This document shows positions 24,201 through 34,172 of a DNA stretch of 64,000 bases, in pieces. The DNA is taken from the NCBI GenBank assembly GCA_018340375.1, contig JAFFJZ010000001.1, positions 60,628,001 to 60,692,000 of the forward strand, read 5' to 3'. Source of the DNA: Gonatopus flavifemur. Lineage: Eukaryota; Arthropoda; Insecta; Hymenoptera; Dryinidae. How positions within the stretch are numbered: the stretch's first letter is position 1; each line of letters opens with the position of its first letter. The notes under the pieces are model-generated. The model saw nothing but the letters and a program-made list of their open reading frames with translations, had not been told where the DNA came from and did not search any database. Made by a program: the position numbers and the translations under genes.

Positions 24201-24379
24201 CCTTCTTCTAAATTATCACCGTCTGGCTCTACGTCTCCAGTGGCAGCCATCATGCTCTCATCCACATCGTTGGGGAGTCGGTCCTGAGCCAAACCTACCC
24301 CATATCCATCCTCTTGCAAGGCCGAGAATCTCATGTTTCCTGAATTATCATCGTTTCTCACTCTCCGTTTACGTTGCAT
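15278..24379 (-). CDS. C2HC zinc-finger nuclear protein of unrecognised family (six exons)
   Basis: The exons, in transcription order, are 24379-24131, 18591-18451, 17115-16918, 16827-16648, 16567-16060 and 15930-15278. All introns are GT-AG, and the joins are in frame to 642 residues. The start is supported by an in-frame TAG two codons upstream. Residues 84-196 are rich in conserved-looking aromatic residues (EPQWWPKEVKFSSP, LVFRCYTYHRSEYLLRFC, KLLVTFRNENM). A C2HC finger, C242-x2-C245-x12-H258-x3-C262, is assembled across the exon 4/5 junction. Later come RPATPDS, a helical ERLERIERHL segment, YIVCRPIYVVL and a basic SSKRKAPG stretch. Two hydrophobic-acidic motifs (PIIIEDEEEEE, MFVNLCSSDEEDD) resemble SUMO-interacting motifs. 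I infer a nuclear regulatory protein; its function is unknown. It converges on PIG-T. Intron 1 (5.5 kb) is full of MITEs. Confidence 0.85.
18654..19076. mobile_element. Foldback of the CAC-ended 2-bp-duplication group, carrying a TTAA MITE
   Basis: The ends CTCTGTAAAAAATTCC and CACTGTGGAAAAATTC (right end read in reverse) are inverted repeats. Both continue with GAAAATGTAACTGTAAT. The flanking dinucleotide is GA at 18652-18653 and at 19077-19078. The left arm is followed directly by a separate MITE at 18698-18909. The element lies in intron 1 of the zinc-finger gene. Confidence 0.65.
18698..18909. mobile_element. piggyBac-like MITE with CCCTCAGCCT ends
   Basis: This 212-bp element has inverted ends CCCTCAGCCTGCAAAC and the complement GTTTGTAGGCTGAGGG, flanked exactly by TTAA at 18694-18697 and 18910-18913. 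A TTAA duplication and a CCC start are typical of piggyBac. It has no transposase and sits inside the foldback at 18654-19076. Confidence 0.85.
20702..21112. mobile_element. Foldback with TTAGCTGCAGCAGCGAAGTGG arms, 2-bp-duplication group
   Basis: The left end CATGTGAAAAATAATTTAGC and the right end read in reverse, CACGGAAAAAATAAGTTAGC, are inverted. Both continue through GCAGCAGCGAAGTGGCTA. The flanking dinucleotide is AA on both sides (20700-20701, 21113-21114). The right arm is interrupted by the element at 20880-21073. Confidence 0.75.
20880..21073. mobile_element. Nested MITE with CACTGTTAGAAAT ends
   Basis: A 194-bp element with perfect inverted ends CACTGTTAGAAAT is flanked by TA (20878-20879 and 21074-21075). 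Removing it and one TA restores the arm sequence CGTGCTAGCCACTTCG of the outer foldback, which matches the intact left arm. The order of insertion is therefore certain from the sequence. Confidence 0.9.
21164..21465. mobile_element. MITE with CACGGCAAAAAAAG ends and many AGCT-containing motifs
   Basis: Inverted ends CACGGCAAAAAAAGAAAT / CACGAAAAAAAATAATTAGC are flanked by TA on both sides. The interior is packed with GTAGCTA/TAGCTAC and CTGTAGCT motifs in both orientations. It is related to the TTAGCTGCAGCAG element just upstream. Confidence 0.8.
21733..21935. mobile_element. TTAA-flanked foldback MITE with GATACCAGCGGCG ends
   Basis: Inverted ends GGTGATACCAGCGGCG and GAGGATACTAGCGGCG are flanked by CTTAAG, giving TTAA at 21729-21732 and 21936-21939. 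Arms contain AGCCAAATCGTTTATRACAAAC and AATATCGCTCTGTACAGC, meeting near 21838. It is the intact relative of the disrupted element at 2601-3166. The solo end AGTGGATACCAGCG near 43890 may be a third trace. Confidence 0.8.
22255..22400. promoter_or_regulatory. Promoter-like cluster inside intron 1
   Basis: Within 110 bp there is a CCAAT box (about 22269), GCCATCTTG (22294-22302, an YY1/Pho-type core on the other strand), an inverted CCAAT (ATTGG, about 22311) and TTTCGCGGGAA (22358-22368, an E2F-type site). A plus-strand splice-donor-like TGTAG/GTAAAAT follows at about 22393. This combination is uncommon in the surrounding AT-rich DNA. It might start a plus-strand transcript or an alternative transcript of the zinc-finger gene. 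No coding exon is attached. Confidence 0.35.
23605..23720. mobile_element. Small MITE with AGGCCTAAGCACACA ends
   Basis: Inverted ends AGGCCTAAGCACACA and TGCCTAGACACACA match the termini of the hairpin at 3167-3297. The interior has partial arm complementarity (CTGCGCAGATCT / ACTGCGCATTTG). It lies in intron 1 of the zinc-finger gene. Confidence 0.55.
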
Positions 24380-24424
24380 AAGCTACCATGGTTTTGTCTT
24401 TGTGGAAATTCAAACTCCGTTCAT
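24380..24424 (-). promoter_or_regulatory. 5' untranslated segment with splice acceptor and two short upstream ORFs
   Basis: On the minus strand a good acceptor (CCTTTTGTTGCAG) ends at 24425, so the untranslated exon would run from 24424 into the start codon at 24379. It contains two upstream ATGs: one reads four codons (MNGV) and stops; the other, ATGGTAGCTTATGCAACG then TAA, overlaps the main start in another frame. If the acceptor is used, a non-coding first exon must lie further upstream, and the upstream ORFs could lower translation. Confidence 0.45.
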
Positions 24425-24940
24425 CTGCAACAAAAGGAATACCAAACTCTCAACTTCAATCCCTGATATTTCTTTTCAAATTCAAGCTCTTTCTGTTAGA
24501 CGGCGTATCATTTGAAATATATATTTTCAACATTTTATCTAATATGAATTTTCAATAACAATTCTTGCGCGTGGATTATAAAAGATTGTGGTACACACAC
24601 TCAATATTTTCTGCAGTGATATGGTGACATCGTAAGGCCAATAACGGAAATAATTCACAATTTTTATTGCCAAAACAACTCGATGAAAATTCTCAACAAA
24701 TCCATCTATTGTGATTCCCTTGAATTTCAAGTGCTGTTCAGTAAAATGTCGAGAATCTTCGATATGGACAACACAAAAGTTTCGAAAGAATGAACAAACA
24801 TCAAGCTTCATCCAACATCGAGTGGACAGCAGCATTCCAACGGAATACCGATAATAGATGTTTTATATTTCAGAAGATTTCTTTGTGAAAAAATAATCTC
24901 AATACAATTTTCAAAATGAAATTTCAGTTTTTAGCCAACC

Positions 24941-25075
24941 AGAAGTGAGTTTGGCCATTTTCTCGAGTGAGAGCCTAAACTTTGAGGTTGGAATTTCACA
25001 CCCATTTCAATTTTTTAATCAAAGTTTACTCAAAATAGGTGAACATAATATTTAAACCGGGCAAACTCACTTCTG
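24941..25075. mobile_element. Inverted-repeat fragment with CAGAAGTGAGTTTGGCC end
   Basis: CAGAAGTGAGTTTGGCC on the left is mirrored by GGGCAAACTCACTTCTG on the right. The same AGCCAA(C)CAGAAGTGAG terminus appears in the GAGTG-rich region at 28254-28830, linking the two. Confidence 0.5.
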
Positions 25076-25802
25076 AGACCCAACAGAGTTGAACTATTGA
25101 TTTTTCATCCTTTCAGTTTCAGAGAGAAGGTGAAATGAAATAGAAATGTTTTTTTGCGCTACCTTCTATCCGAATTGAAATAACGATACCATCGAGACAT
25201 TTTTACACGGAGAAAAGTGTACGGTAACGATTACTAGGGAGAATAGTAATTCGGGGACAGATATTTCCAAATTGTGATAATATATACCATCCAAAATCGG
25301 AATGCGATAAACTGTTCGTTACCATGGGAACGATAGGTTAACATAGGAAGAATCACCAGAAGGCGAGTCATCGCTCGATTTCTATTCTAAAATCGTGATG
25401 ATTAGAGGGAATGTTAATAACCAATCCCATGTACCTTTCTCCGTTTTTAAATTTCATTCCCATCATTGAACAAAGAAGGATAGAAATAAGACAATGATGG
25501 AGTTTATAAAACATGGGAAAGATGTAAGTATCACTCAAAATAATGGTCATAAGGCCTGAAAACGTGATATTGGTTTATCATAATCGATGCAATACATGAC
25601 GTCAATGAGGTATTTTTCATGCTAGAATAGTAATCGAAACTCTTCAGATAAGAAATTCAATTTCTGTTTCAGCTGGAAATTTATAAATTTCCACATCGAA
25701 CTGATTTTCTACGATATGCTGGACAATGAATTGGTTGATAATCTCACTATGACAATCCCTGGATTTGATCACAAATTTAACAACTCTAAAATACTAAAAG
25801 TA

Positions 25803-26136
25803 CAATGAGAAAAATGTGTTTCGTAGAACTAGCAATCACAGAGTTGTTGGGAATACAATAATTTTTGTTCTTATAGCAATACATGTTGTCTTGGTAACAA
25901 TAGAATTGTCAATTCAGCAATGTTAACGGTCATATTTTTACGATTTTTATTGTAGGTTGACATATGACAATGCTGAATTGTCACATATCAACCAGCAATA
26001 AAATTGCTGAATTGACAATTTTATTGTTAATAAGACAACTATATATTGCTATAAGAACAAGAATTATTGTATATTCAACAATAAAATGTCAGCAATGCTC
26101 TTATTGCTAGTTCTACGAAACACATTTTTCTCAGTG
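25803..26136. mobile_element. Foldback with CACTGAGAAAAATGTGTTTCG end
   Basis: Left end CAATGAGAAAAATGTGTTTC and right end read in reverse CACTGAGAAAAATGTGTTTC are inverted, extending through GTAGAACTAGCAAT. TA flanks both sides (25801-25802, 26137-26138). The interior is a long imperfect hairpin rich in AATTGTCAATTCAGCAAT. Confidence 0.85.
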
Positions 26137-26402
26137 TACACTAAAAGAATTTTTTTAAATAAAAATCACCGTGAAATTCCCGTCATCGAAGGACAAGCGG
26201 AAATTCTTCAGAAATTTACTGTGCAGCCTGTGAAAATGAGTGAGCTTTGAAACAGTTGGAAGTGATATTTTCTATAAGTTTTACAAAATGCACAGCGATA
26301 TTTTAAAAAATTCCTACTTATCCCTCGATCATTGACATTTCACCGTATTTTTCCAAATAAAATTCTGTCAGTGTAATATTTATAGGGAATTGGATTAACC
26401 CA

Positions 26403-26881
26403 CACGGAAAAAAAACCCCATATAAAAAATTACATGAAAAGTCAGGTGACGATTACAGTGTGGATTTCATGTAAAATTTACTACACAATTCTGTTGGATT
26501 TACATTGTTATTAAAGGTAATTCACAGCAACACTTCTCTCATTTGCATAAAGCCGGAACCAGCAGGCGTAAAGTTAGCAGCCGATTGTTGTAACTTTTGA
26601 ATCAAGGTTATTGGAGCTTTGTTTATAGCAGAAATCGATTGAGTAGCATCCTACCAAACGTTTCAGGTCCTCAAATCCTTAATAAAAATTGTGTATAAAG
26701 AGTTATGAAAAGCGGCTGCTAGCTCCACGGCTGCCAGTTTCAGTTTCATCTAATTCACATTGGTAACAATGTAAATATAACATTGGTTCCAAAGTAAATT
26801 TTACTCCAATCGCATTCATGTGAGCAGTTATGTTAAATTCACAGCAGCCAATGTGAAATTTACCTGGGACTTTTTTCCGTG
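26403..26881. mobile_element. MITE with CACGGAAAAAA ends, interrupted
   Basis: Inverted ends CACGGAAAAAAAACCCC / CACGGAAAAAAGTCCC are flanked by CA on both sides (26401-26402, 26882-26883). Arms carry ACATTGTTA and TTAAATTCACAGCAGCC-like blocks. A second inverted-repeat element, 26546-26750, lies inside. Confidence 0.75.
26546..26750. mobile_element. Nested MITE, GCTGAAACTGGCAGCC family (copy 1)
   Basis: Imperfect inverted arms (AAGCCGGAACCAGCAGGCG, AAGTTAGCAGCCG on the left; GCGGCTGCTAGCTCCACGG and CTGCCAGTTTCAGTTTCAT on the right) match the element at 35175-35365. Both carry the core AGAAATCGATTGAGTAGCATCC. It splits the CACGG element around it. Confidence 0.65.
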
Positions 26882-27011
26882 CAGTAGCATTCGCGGGGGA
26901 ATTTTGTATTCTTCGATAATGAATGGAATTAAAGGATGATAATTGAAGTGTTATATGAGATATAATTAACCCAGTCATCGATCAGAACTTTTATGATTCA
27001 ATTTGTTGTCA

Positions 27012-27228
27012 CACGGCAAAAAGAAAGTGGAGAAATTCGCTTCGAGTCTTTAAATGGAAATTCTTACAAAATATATTGTAGAATAATTCACATTATGGGA
27101 CAAGAATAGATTCTTCTCTCATGATGTGAATTATTTGAAAATATATTTTGTAAAGATCTTCATTTGAAGGCTCGAAGCGACGCGTTGTCATCCCACACGG
27201 TAAATTTCTCCACTTTCTTTTTTTCGTG
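27012..27228. mobile_element. MITE with CACGGCAAAAAGAAAG ends
   Basis: Inverted ends CACGGCAAAAAGAAAGTGG and CACGAAAAAAAGAAAGTGG are flanked by CA on both sides (27010-27011, 27229-27230). Arms continue through AGAAATTCGCTTCGAG and ACAAAATATATTG. The right arm has about 22 extra bases (around 27180-27202), including CCACACGGTA, possibly the remains of another insertion. Confidence 0.85.
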
Positions 27229-28197
27229 CACTCAAAATTGATTATAAATGGGATGAAAATTATTAGAAAAAAGGTATGTGAAATATCACATAAACTACGA
27301 TAGCTTGTCTATCGGAAGTCTACTTTTCTTTACTATAGATCAATATTTTATAATACTTTGTTGCCCTCGATTTTAGAGATATATCTAAATCAATTATTGT
27401 GCTCAAAAACTTACAATAGTCGCTCAGAAAGATTAAGGACGTTATAAAGTTGATGAAAAAGTTATTAAATTTGTAGTACCCATCCTAAAATAATGATGAA
27501 TAAAAAAAAAGAAATAAAAACAATAACACTTTTATTGTTATCTCCCTTCTTGAACTGTCTGAATATATATTTCATAAGTCAATTAATTAGTTGATTAGGA
27601 AGAGATTTGGAAACAGAAAACAATACCGAATGGATTCATGCAATTATCATCATAATACTCGGTGATAATATTTGTTGAGGCTTACCGCCACTTGGAACGC
27701 TCTAAAAATTACGCTTCCAAAGATTTTTTGTTTTCGAGAATTGAAGAGTATTGTTTCGGATTGAAGTACAGTCAGGTGTTATACTATTATTGAAGTACAA
27801 AATAATTGTTTTGTTTAATTTTTCTTTGCGGAAATCATAGCTGGACAGGCGACTGAACGAAACGCTGCGAAAATTCATGATCGTGCAGTGGGAACAGTAT
27901 CTCAGTCCAAAACAGACCCAAAATAATAAATCGAAAATGAATAAGTTCTGTAACCCAAAAGGTACACGGAAAAAAAATGTGGGGGAAAATTTTTTTTTTT
28001 CAAAATTCAATATTCGGGCTCTGTACAGATCTAGATAAAGTCTCAAAGAGCCATCCCTGAGAATTTCAGATTTCTTTATGAATTAAGTTCCGAATATTTT
28101 AGTGCAAGAAAACGTGCCACGATGGTAACTCCGGTATCCTCTGAATGTTGCATAAAAAACGCAATATTTCGGCAAAACCTCAGGTACTCTCTAACCA

Positions 28198-28252
28198 CAC
28201 GGAAAAAATAATTTGGCTGCAGCAGGTAAGTAGCTAAATTATTTTTTCCGTG
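28198..28252. mobile_element. Minimal 55-bp MITE with CACGGAAAAAATAATT ends
   Basis: Only 55 bp long: CACGGAAAAAATAATTTGGCT, a short GCAGCAGGTAAGT centre, and the inverted end AGCTAAATTATTTTTTCCGTG. CA flanks both sides (28196-28197, 28253-28254). The ends match the outer foldback at 20702-21112. It looks like a deletion derivative reduced to little more than its termini. Confidence 0.8.
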
Positions 28253-28253
28253 C

Positions 28254-28830
28254 AGCCAAAAGTGAGCCTGTCGAAATTTTCAGTGAAATTTCCCCTCTTT
28301 CAGAGTGATATTCCAAGGTTTGAGGTTAGAAACTCACAGCAACTCAAAATCTAGTCAATTCTTCACTCTAGAGTGAGGGTTCACTGGAAACGAGTGAAAG
28401 TCCCACTCAAAGTGGACTGGCTCACTTCTGAGATTTAGTGGAGTGAAACACGTGATTTTTCACTCTTTCAGATTCAGAGAGTAAACGGAGGAAAGTGTGT
28501 GGTCTCTAAAATTTTGAGAGTTAGATTCCATTCTTAACCAGTCAGAAGTGAGCTTTTCAGAATATCCACTCTTTCAGAGTCGTTTGAGGTTAGAAACTCA
28601 TTCTCTAAATTTCTTGAAGTGAGATCCACTCTTCGAGAGTGAAAATACTGCAAGTCTAATAAGAGTGAGAATCCACTCCATAAGAGGGGATGTTCACTTG
28701 ATAAGAGTGGATTTTCACTCTATCGGAGTGAGCATTTCACTCTTATAAAAGTATAGAATTTCCCTCTTCAAAGCGAGTACAAATTTCACTCTGAGAGAGT
28801 GAGTTTTCACTTTTGGAGTTGTTCAGATTT
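28254..28830. repeat. GAGTG/CACTC short-motif array
   Basis: CACTCT, AGAGTG, GTGAGAATCCACTC and similar units recur in both orientations every 15-30 bases, often forming CACTCT-n-AGAGTG hairpins. At least two sub-blocks begin AGCCAAAAGTGAG or AACCAGTCAGAAGTGAG and share TTTGAGGTTAGAAACTCA. The same array type occurs at 2110-2420 and 59690-60080. Confidence 0.7.
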
Positions 28831-30344
28831 AGAATTTAAAATTCATAAAATCTCCAACCAGTTCTTCAAACAAATATGGATTTCAACTTGCTGTCTTGCA
28901 TTGCTCCAAAATCTTGTTAGATACCGCTTACAATGATTAGAGATGAATTCATCATGAAAATATATCTTGTATGAAATTCGATTACGCATCATTATATACC
29001 ACTTTGAACGATTGGCGCAATTACTTCATCAATTAGGAAGATTTTTCAATACCATACTACAATTGTATATAAATTCCAGATGGATTCTCTAAGAATGAGT
29101 ACAACTGTTGCATCAACTACTCCACTGCTCAAGATATTTCATCGAAGAAAAGAAATATTTTGCAAATAGTTCTGAAACATTGACGTAACTGTGAAATGAA
29201 TTCAAAAGATCTTGGAGTATCATCACAGTTTCCACACTCGTGTGAATGTTGAAAATTTTGAAATTCTTTTCTGCTTGATTTTCAGATCTGAAGAGGTTGT
29301 CCGTCAAGCCACGAGAAGCCCACCAAGCAAGTATCGCTTACTTCTGCTAGCGGCATGTGGTGTGATTTTATACTCACGAGCTAGCACTTCTTACTTTGTT
29401 CGCTTTCTTAAGACGTCACCGCATCATACGTCTCTTGGTCACGTAAGCCACTGAATAATTCTTGGAGTTTACGAACAATGGATGAATTCAATTGGGCACA
29501 GAAAAAAAAAATAACTCGCTATGGTAGCTACTTCGTCTATTTGATGTTTGAATAACCAAAACCCATACAAACGTATGATTTGCTGGAATATAAGTGAAAT
29601 GTTCATCAAATTGTTTTTTTTTTCAAGCTTTCCTTCATGTGTTCGCCATTTTCAAAACAGCCATGTTGGCTAACGAGTTTGCTACAATGGTTCATCTTGA
29701 AATCCGACTCTTATCACCACAAATACACCTTATCCTCGATATCCCAACACTTTGTTTCAGTGAAAAAAACCATGTGCCATTTTGCCAAGCTCTTCAAATT
29801 CAAAGTTACCATTATCTCATTTTGATGTCGTAGAAACTCAATTCTAACTACAATCTAGGAGTTGATCAAACTCCTAAACTGCCTTGCGGGTTTGGGGAAT
29901 TAGTTGTCTCAATCCCGCAAGAAATTGAATGAAACCTCAACGATTTAATTGTAATTCCTATGAACTTGACTCAATTGATTCTCTTTTCTAACAGCGTGAA
30001 ACACATGTTTTTTTAATCAAAATACTTTTGAATAACAACATTCAACATTTGATTGGACTTTACATGCCTTTACGTCAATACCGTTGTTGAATTCACTCAA
30101 TTTCATAAGCTATTCGCTGTATACAGTAGAACAATTCAATACAATGATCAAATAAAGGAAAAAAAGGGAAATTTCTAGCCGCGCTTTCCGACTCCATTCA
30201 CACAATCTTTTTGAAATTTGTTCTAATGTTGAATAGTTTTTGTTGCTAGGAGTCGTTGCTGCTCCCATCTGTGACGCATAGATTACTTGATCAATTGTTC
30301 GCGCTAGACAATGTTGTATGAAAGAATTCTGGAATAAAAATCTC
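28831..30344. other. Intergenic sequence without a supported gene
   Basis: No recognisable exon or intact element. A reading frame at 29212-29454 follows a TTGATTTTCAG acceptor-like site, but has no family signature and no donor partner. A weak inverted pair (CTTGCGGG...CCCGCAAG) occurs near 29882-29921. Confidence 0.4.
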
Positions 30345-30421
30345 GCTCCACCATTGGCGAGAATCGAACTCACAATTTCCAGTCTTATACACTAGCGCTT
30401 TACCTCCTGAACTATGGAGAT
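30345..30421 (-). mobile_element. tRNA-derived SINE head or tRNA pseudogene
   Basis: On the minus strand the sequence folds like a tRNA. There is a D-arm-like GTTCAGGAGGTAAAGC (A box). A five-pair anticodon stem CTAGT/ACTGG encloses the loop GTATAAG. The variable region is five bases. The T arm is GTGAG-TTCGATT-CTCGC (B box). The acceptor stem does not pair cleanly, so it is not a functional tRNA gene. The loop has T at position 33 and ATA at the anticodon position. Confidence 0.6.
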
Positions 30422-31232
30422 TGATTAATAACCTCCACTCAAAAATACTGTTTCAAACATGATTCATCCGATCCAAGAAATGCAATTGACAATTCCCAGT
30501 AATATTGTTAAATAAAATGAATAAAAATTCATATCGAATTTGTAAATTGAAGTAAATCATATAATATTATTCTACATGAATTTACGTGTTCTTTATACTG
30601 CGAATAGGAAATAATTCTGAATTCATCGAAAACTTGTCTGTATCTGTATCAATTTTTTTTTTTTTTTGGTAGAAATGGATGTTATGACACATTAACAGAG
30701 ATCGCGTTGATGAGGTTGTTCCAAGTTCGTCAATTTTCAGCCTAACTTATTGAAAATTCGTCCAATTAACCAATTTACTGGAAACAATTGGATGAGTATG
30801 TTATCTCAAATGTTCATTCTTTCCCATTACACCTGCATGCATTTTAATCACCTCAATATGCGATTGAAACAACAACTGCTGGAAATCGTACATTCAGAAT
30901 TTATTGTGTTTCCTAAAAGGGCGTAGTTATCGATTGGAACGCGTATCTTATTTAGTAACAATATCGCTACAAGGATGCCTCAACCAAAAGTGTATATTTG
31001 TACCAAATGACGGGAAATTTATGCCAAGCGTTGTTCTGTTGACTCAACCGCATAACTGCCAAACTCTCGGCGTGCTTGACAAAACAACATGTGTTTTCTC
31101 AGTGTGTGCCAGTCAAATTGGGTGTGTTTTTGTCGGCAATTGAGAAGCTTCAGAACACTAAAAACGTTTCCCTAAAGTGCACCATGCACACTTAACACGT
31201 CTATTTACATCTTCAAAATATTTTGAGTTCAG

Positions 31233-31541
31233 GGGAATGTATCCAATCAAACGGTAGGACATTTTATTACTCAGATTTACCGCTTTGGGACTTCATTCTT
31301 ACAGTTTTACTTGCCGTTTAAAGGAATATTAACTCAACGTTTTATCAACACAGGAAAGCAACCAAAAATGAGACGAATTCATAGAATTTACTGTAACTAA
31401 TGTGGGACACACACCAGCAAATCAAAACTCAGTGACGTGATTGGATTGGACTTCAAGTTCATGTTTCACTTGCGTAAAGGATTGTGCGCGTTTCCGTTTT
31501 GCCGATACATTAGTGGTGCAAATTTAAGGGTACTTCCCCTA
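31233..31541. mobile_element. Possible degraded foldback with AGGGGAA ends
   Basis: The left AGGGGAATGTATCCAATC and the right end read in reverse (AGGGGAAGTACCCTTAAATT, then AATGTATCGGCAAAACGG) share partial inverted similarity. Limits and target duplication are unclear. Confidence 0.3.
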
Positions 31542-31665
31542 CATATTACTATAATCAATTTGTAATACTGAACTATACTGACACTGTAACTAAAATCATT
31601 CAATGTTTATTCAGAAGTTCTTTGGGTATATCTTTTGTTACGATTAAGAAATTGTGATTCTTCTT

Positions 31666-31839
31666 CACGGAAATATCGAGTTCATTAATATTTAGAAAAA
31701 TGACTGTCAATTCAGGGAAAAAGAGTCCACCACCCACTACGAATATTTTTCAGCAATTCTCTTTTTCCCTAAATTGCCAGTCATTTTTCTAAATATCAAA
31801 AATACACTGTTCATCATTAATAAACTCGGTATTTCCGTG
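31666..31839. mobile_element. MITE with CACGGAAATATCGAG ends
   Basis: Inverted ends CACGGAAATATCGAGTT / CACGGAAATACCGAGTT are flanked by TT on both sides (31664-31665, 31840-31841). The inner arm TTTAGAAAAATGACTGTCAA and AGGGAAAAAGAG also occurs in the element at 33241-33540, so the two share a body but differ at the ends. Confidence 0.8.
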
Positions 31840-33240
31840 TTTGTTCTTTTCACAATTTTACTGTATTCTATCATAATTTATTCTACAAAAATTTTCTTTT
31901 TTTCCTTGCATTCATATTTGATTCAAGATTTTTTAGTTTCAATTTCAGACAAAATGGTCGATTCGATCGCTGCAAAAACTTTTCCATATTGAGCCTCTAC
32001 AAAAGGGTCGGCAGCAAAACTGTAATCTGACTCTGTTGTGCGAAGAGCCTCAAGCGCTTTGATCACCCCATTCCCAAAATCTCACAACCAGATGTTCGTG
32101 ATGAAGGGAACGAAAAGAAGCTGTCGATGATGAATTCCAACTAAATTATTGGCTGAAAATCAGATTTAGCTGAACAATGATAAAGGTTCAGTATGAAATC
32201 CGTTTGAAATATCTTGATCCGACAATGAAACACATTATACTCGGTGTGATTTATATTTCGGTTCAATCTTTTCACGTAACAAAATATTAAAAAAAAAAAT
32301 CTGAATCAAACACAGTGAATTTTTTTGTAAAACATTGAAACCACCGCCATCAACAAATTCTAATATATACACCTGAAATTCATTCCTCTTCAAATACCAA
32401 CAAATATATCTCACAAAATGCATCTTATATCGAAATTTCTTTTCAAACTCGTATGTAAATCACTTTCGATTGTACTTAGAAATCATAATCAGCCAGATAA
32501 TGATTGACATAGAAAGATATGTTCTGATGCGAATGTGTGTCAAAATTCTGAATCGAATGTTTGCGGAGGGCGAAGAACTTCCGATGAATTTTATTTAGTT
32601 TCGAACTTCTTACAGAGGAGATTTACCACCTCGTATTTCCCTATTGTGCGAATTCGCTGTCGTTTTTGATTTGTGACCCTGATGTTGATTCTTTTTCAAT
32701 TAAAAACTTCCTGTTTCATTCAAATTATCGATGAAATAATAATATTTAGAGTTGTATATTCTGATTTGGAAGGGAAAATCCTAAAAAAGTAATCTTGCTC
32801 GTGAAGTGGAAAATTATAATGCACTATTTTTGGATATAAAAAATGGAATTCAATTTCTTAGTTGTTTTTAATGAAAGAAAGAGAGAAAAAAAGTTATAAT
32901 GCAGTTGGTGCTGACGTTAAACGAATGCCAGCCTGAGCTATTTTGCAATGACCTACTGAAAATCAATTGTAGAACTAGGTTGAAGAAAATATTTCACATT
33001 TTGATTTAATGATGAGCGATGAAAATTAAATACATAATGAATTTGTTATCGTTTCGAAACCGCCCGAACAATCACTCAAAGTCTTTTTAGGGCAAAAATA
33101 TCACTTGAGAATGAATATTCGAAAATTCAGTTTTCTACAATCTTATGTTTGACTTGCAATCGATCGATCATACATCGATGACTGGTTCGTTATTCAAGAT
33201 TCCTTCGCGTGTGTATTCAAATTGTTCAATTTATTTTATA

Positions 33241-33540
33241 CACGACGGAAAGACCGGGTCTATCAATATTAAGAAAATCGACTGTCAATTTAGGGAAAAC
33301 GGGGATCGCTGAGGAATATTCGTCGTGCGTCTACTAAAAATTCGTAGTCGATGTATTAACAATCAATTGTTTCACTGTGAAAAATACCAATGAAACTATC
33401 AACTGTTAATATTTTGACTACGAATTTTTGGTAAACTCCCTACGAATACTTCTTAGCGATCCTCTTTTTCCCTAAATTGACAGTAATTTTTCTAAACGTT
33501 GATAAATTCTCTAAATAACCATAGACCCGGTCTTTCCGTG
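33241..33540. mobile_element. 300-bp foldback with CACG(A)CGGAAAGACCGGG ends
   Basis: Inverted ends CACGACGGAAAGACCGGGTC and CACGGAAAGACCGGGTC are flanked by TA on both sides (33239-33240, 33541-33542). Arms share GACTGTCAATTTAGGGAAAA with 31666-31839 and then AAAAATTCGTAGTC around the loop. Confidence 0.85.
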
Positions 33541-33884
33541 TATCATGTCTTACTAATTATCAAGACGGTCATGGGTTCACAACTGTATTCGTTGATCAGG
33601 TCATATAATTACACGTTTTCGAATCGAATAGTTTGCAAGAAAATCGTATGCTTCCAGAAATAATTAGTATTTATCAATACTATAAAAAATGAATCCAACT
33701 ACCATTGTCTATCGATTTTTTTGGAGTATAAATCTCATAACGTATTCATTTTCTGAGGGATAATGCCTGAGGCAAAAATAGGCCTGCTCTTTCTTCAAAA
33801 AGATGTAGCTGTAAAATACTGAGTTTCAAAACTTATTCTAACCAATCGAGTTGATGCTACAAGAGTATAACTTCGTTCATTCAA
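33541..33884. other. Short intergenic stretch
   Basis: No gene or repeat identified between two inverted-repeat elements. Confidence 0.4.
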
Positions 33885-34132
33885 AACATTCGTGATCGCA
33901 GTAACATGAAATCTGATTCGATTCACCAGGAAATGTGATTGTGATGTCCAGAAGAAGTGGTTGAAACCAAAATTAACTACATTTTTCAAGTTATTACACT
34001 AAGAAAAAAATCTGGTGCTTCTAACCTGAAAAATGTAGTTAATTTTTGCTTCAACCACTTTTTCTGGACATCGCAATCACATTTCCTGGTGAATCGAACC
34101 AGATTTCAAGTTATTGCGACCACGAATGTTTC
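33885..34132. mobile_element. Long hairpin with ACATTCGTGRTCGCARTAAC arms
   Basis: Two arms of about 100 bp (AACATTCGTGATCGCAGTAA inward to GTTAATTTTGGTTTCAACCA-type sequence) are about 90 percent complementary around 34008. It overlaps the CACT-ended element at 33996-34156, which starts near its centre; the two were probably rearranged together. Confidence 0.6.
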
Positions 34133-34156
34133 AACCCGGTCGTTTTTCTGTCAGTG
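33996..34156. mobile_element. Element with CACTAAGAAAAAAATC / CACTGACAGAAAAACG ends
   Basis: The termini are imperfect inverted repeats flanked by TA on both sides (33994-33995, 34157-34158). Its left half is the right arm of the hairpin at 33885-34132. Assignment to the CAC-ended 2-bp group rests on ends and flanks only. Confidence 0.45.
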
Positions 34157-34172
34157 TATTGATCGATCATTG

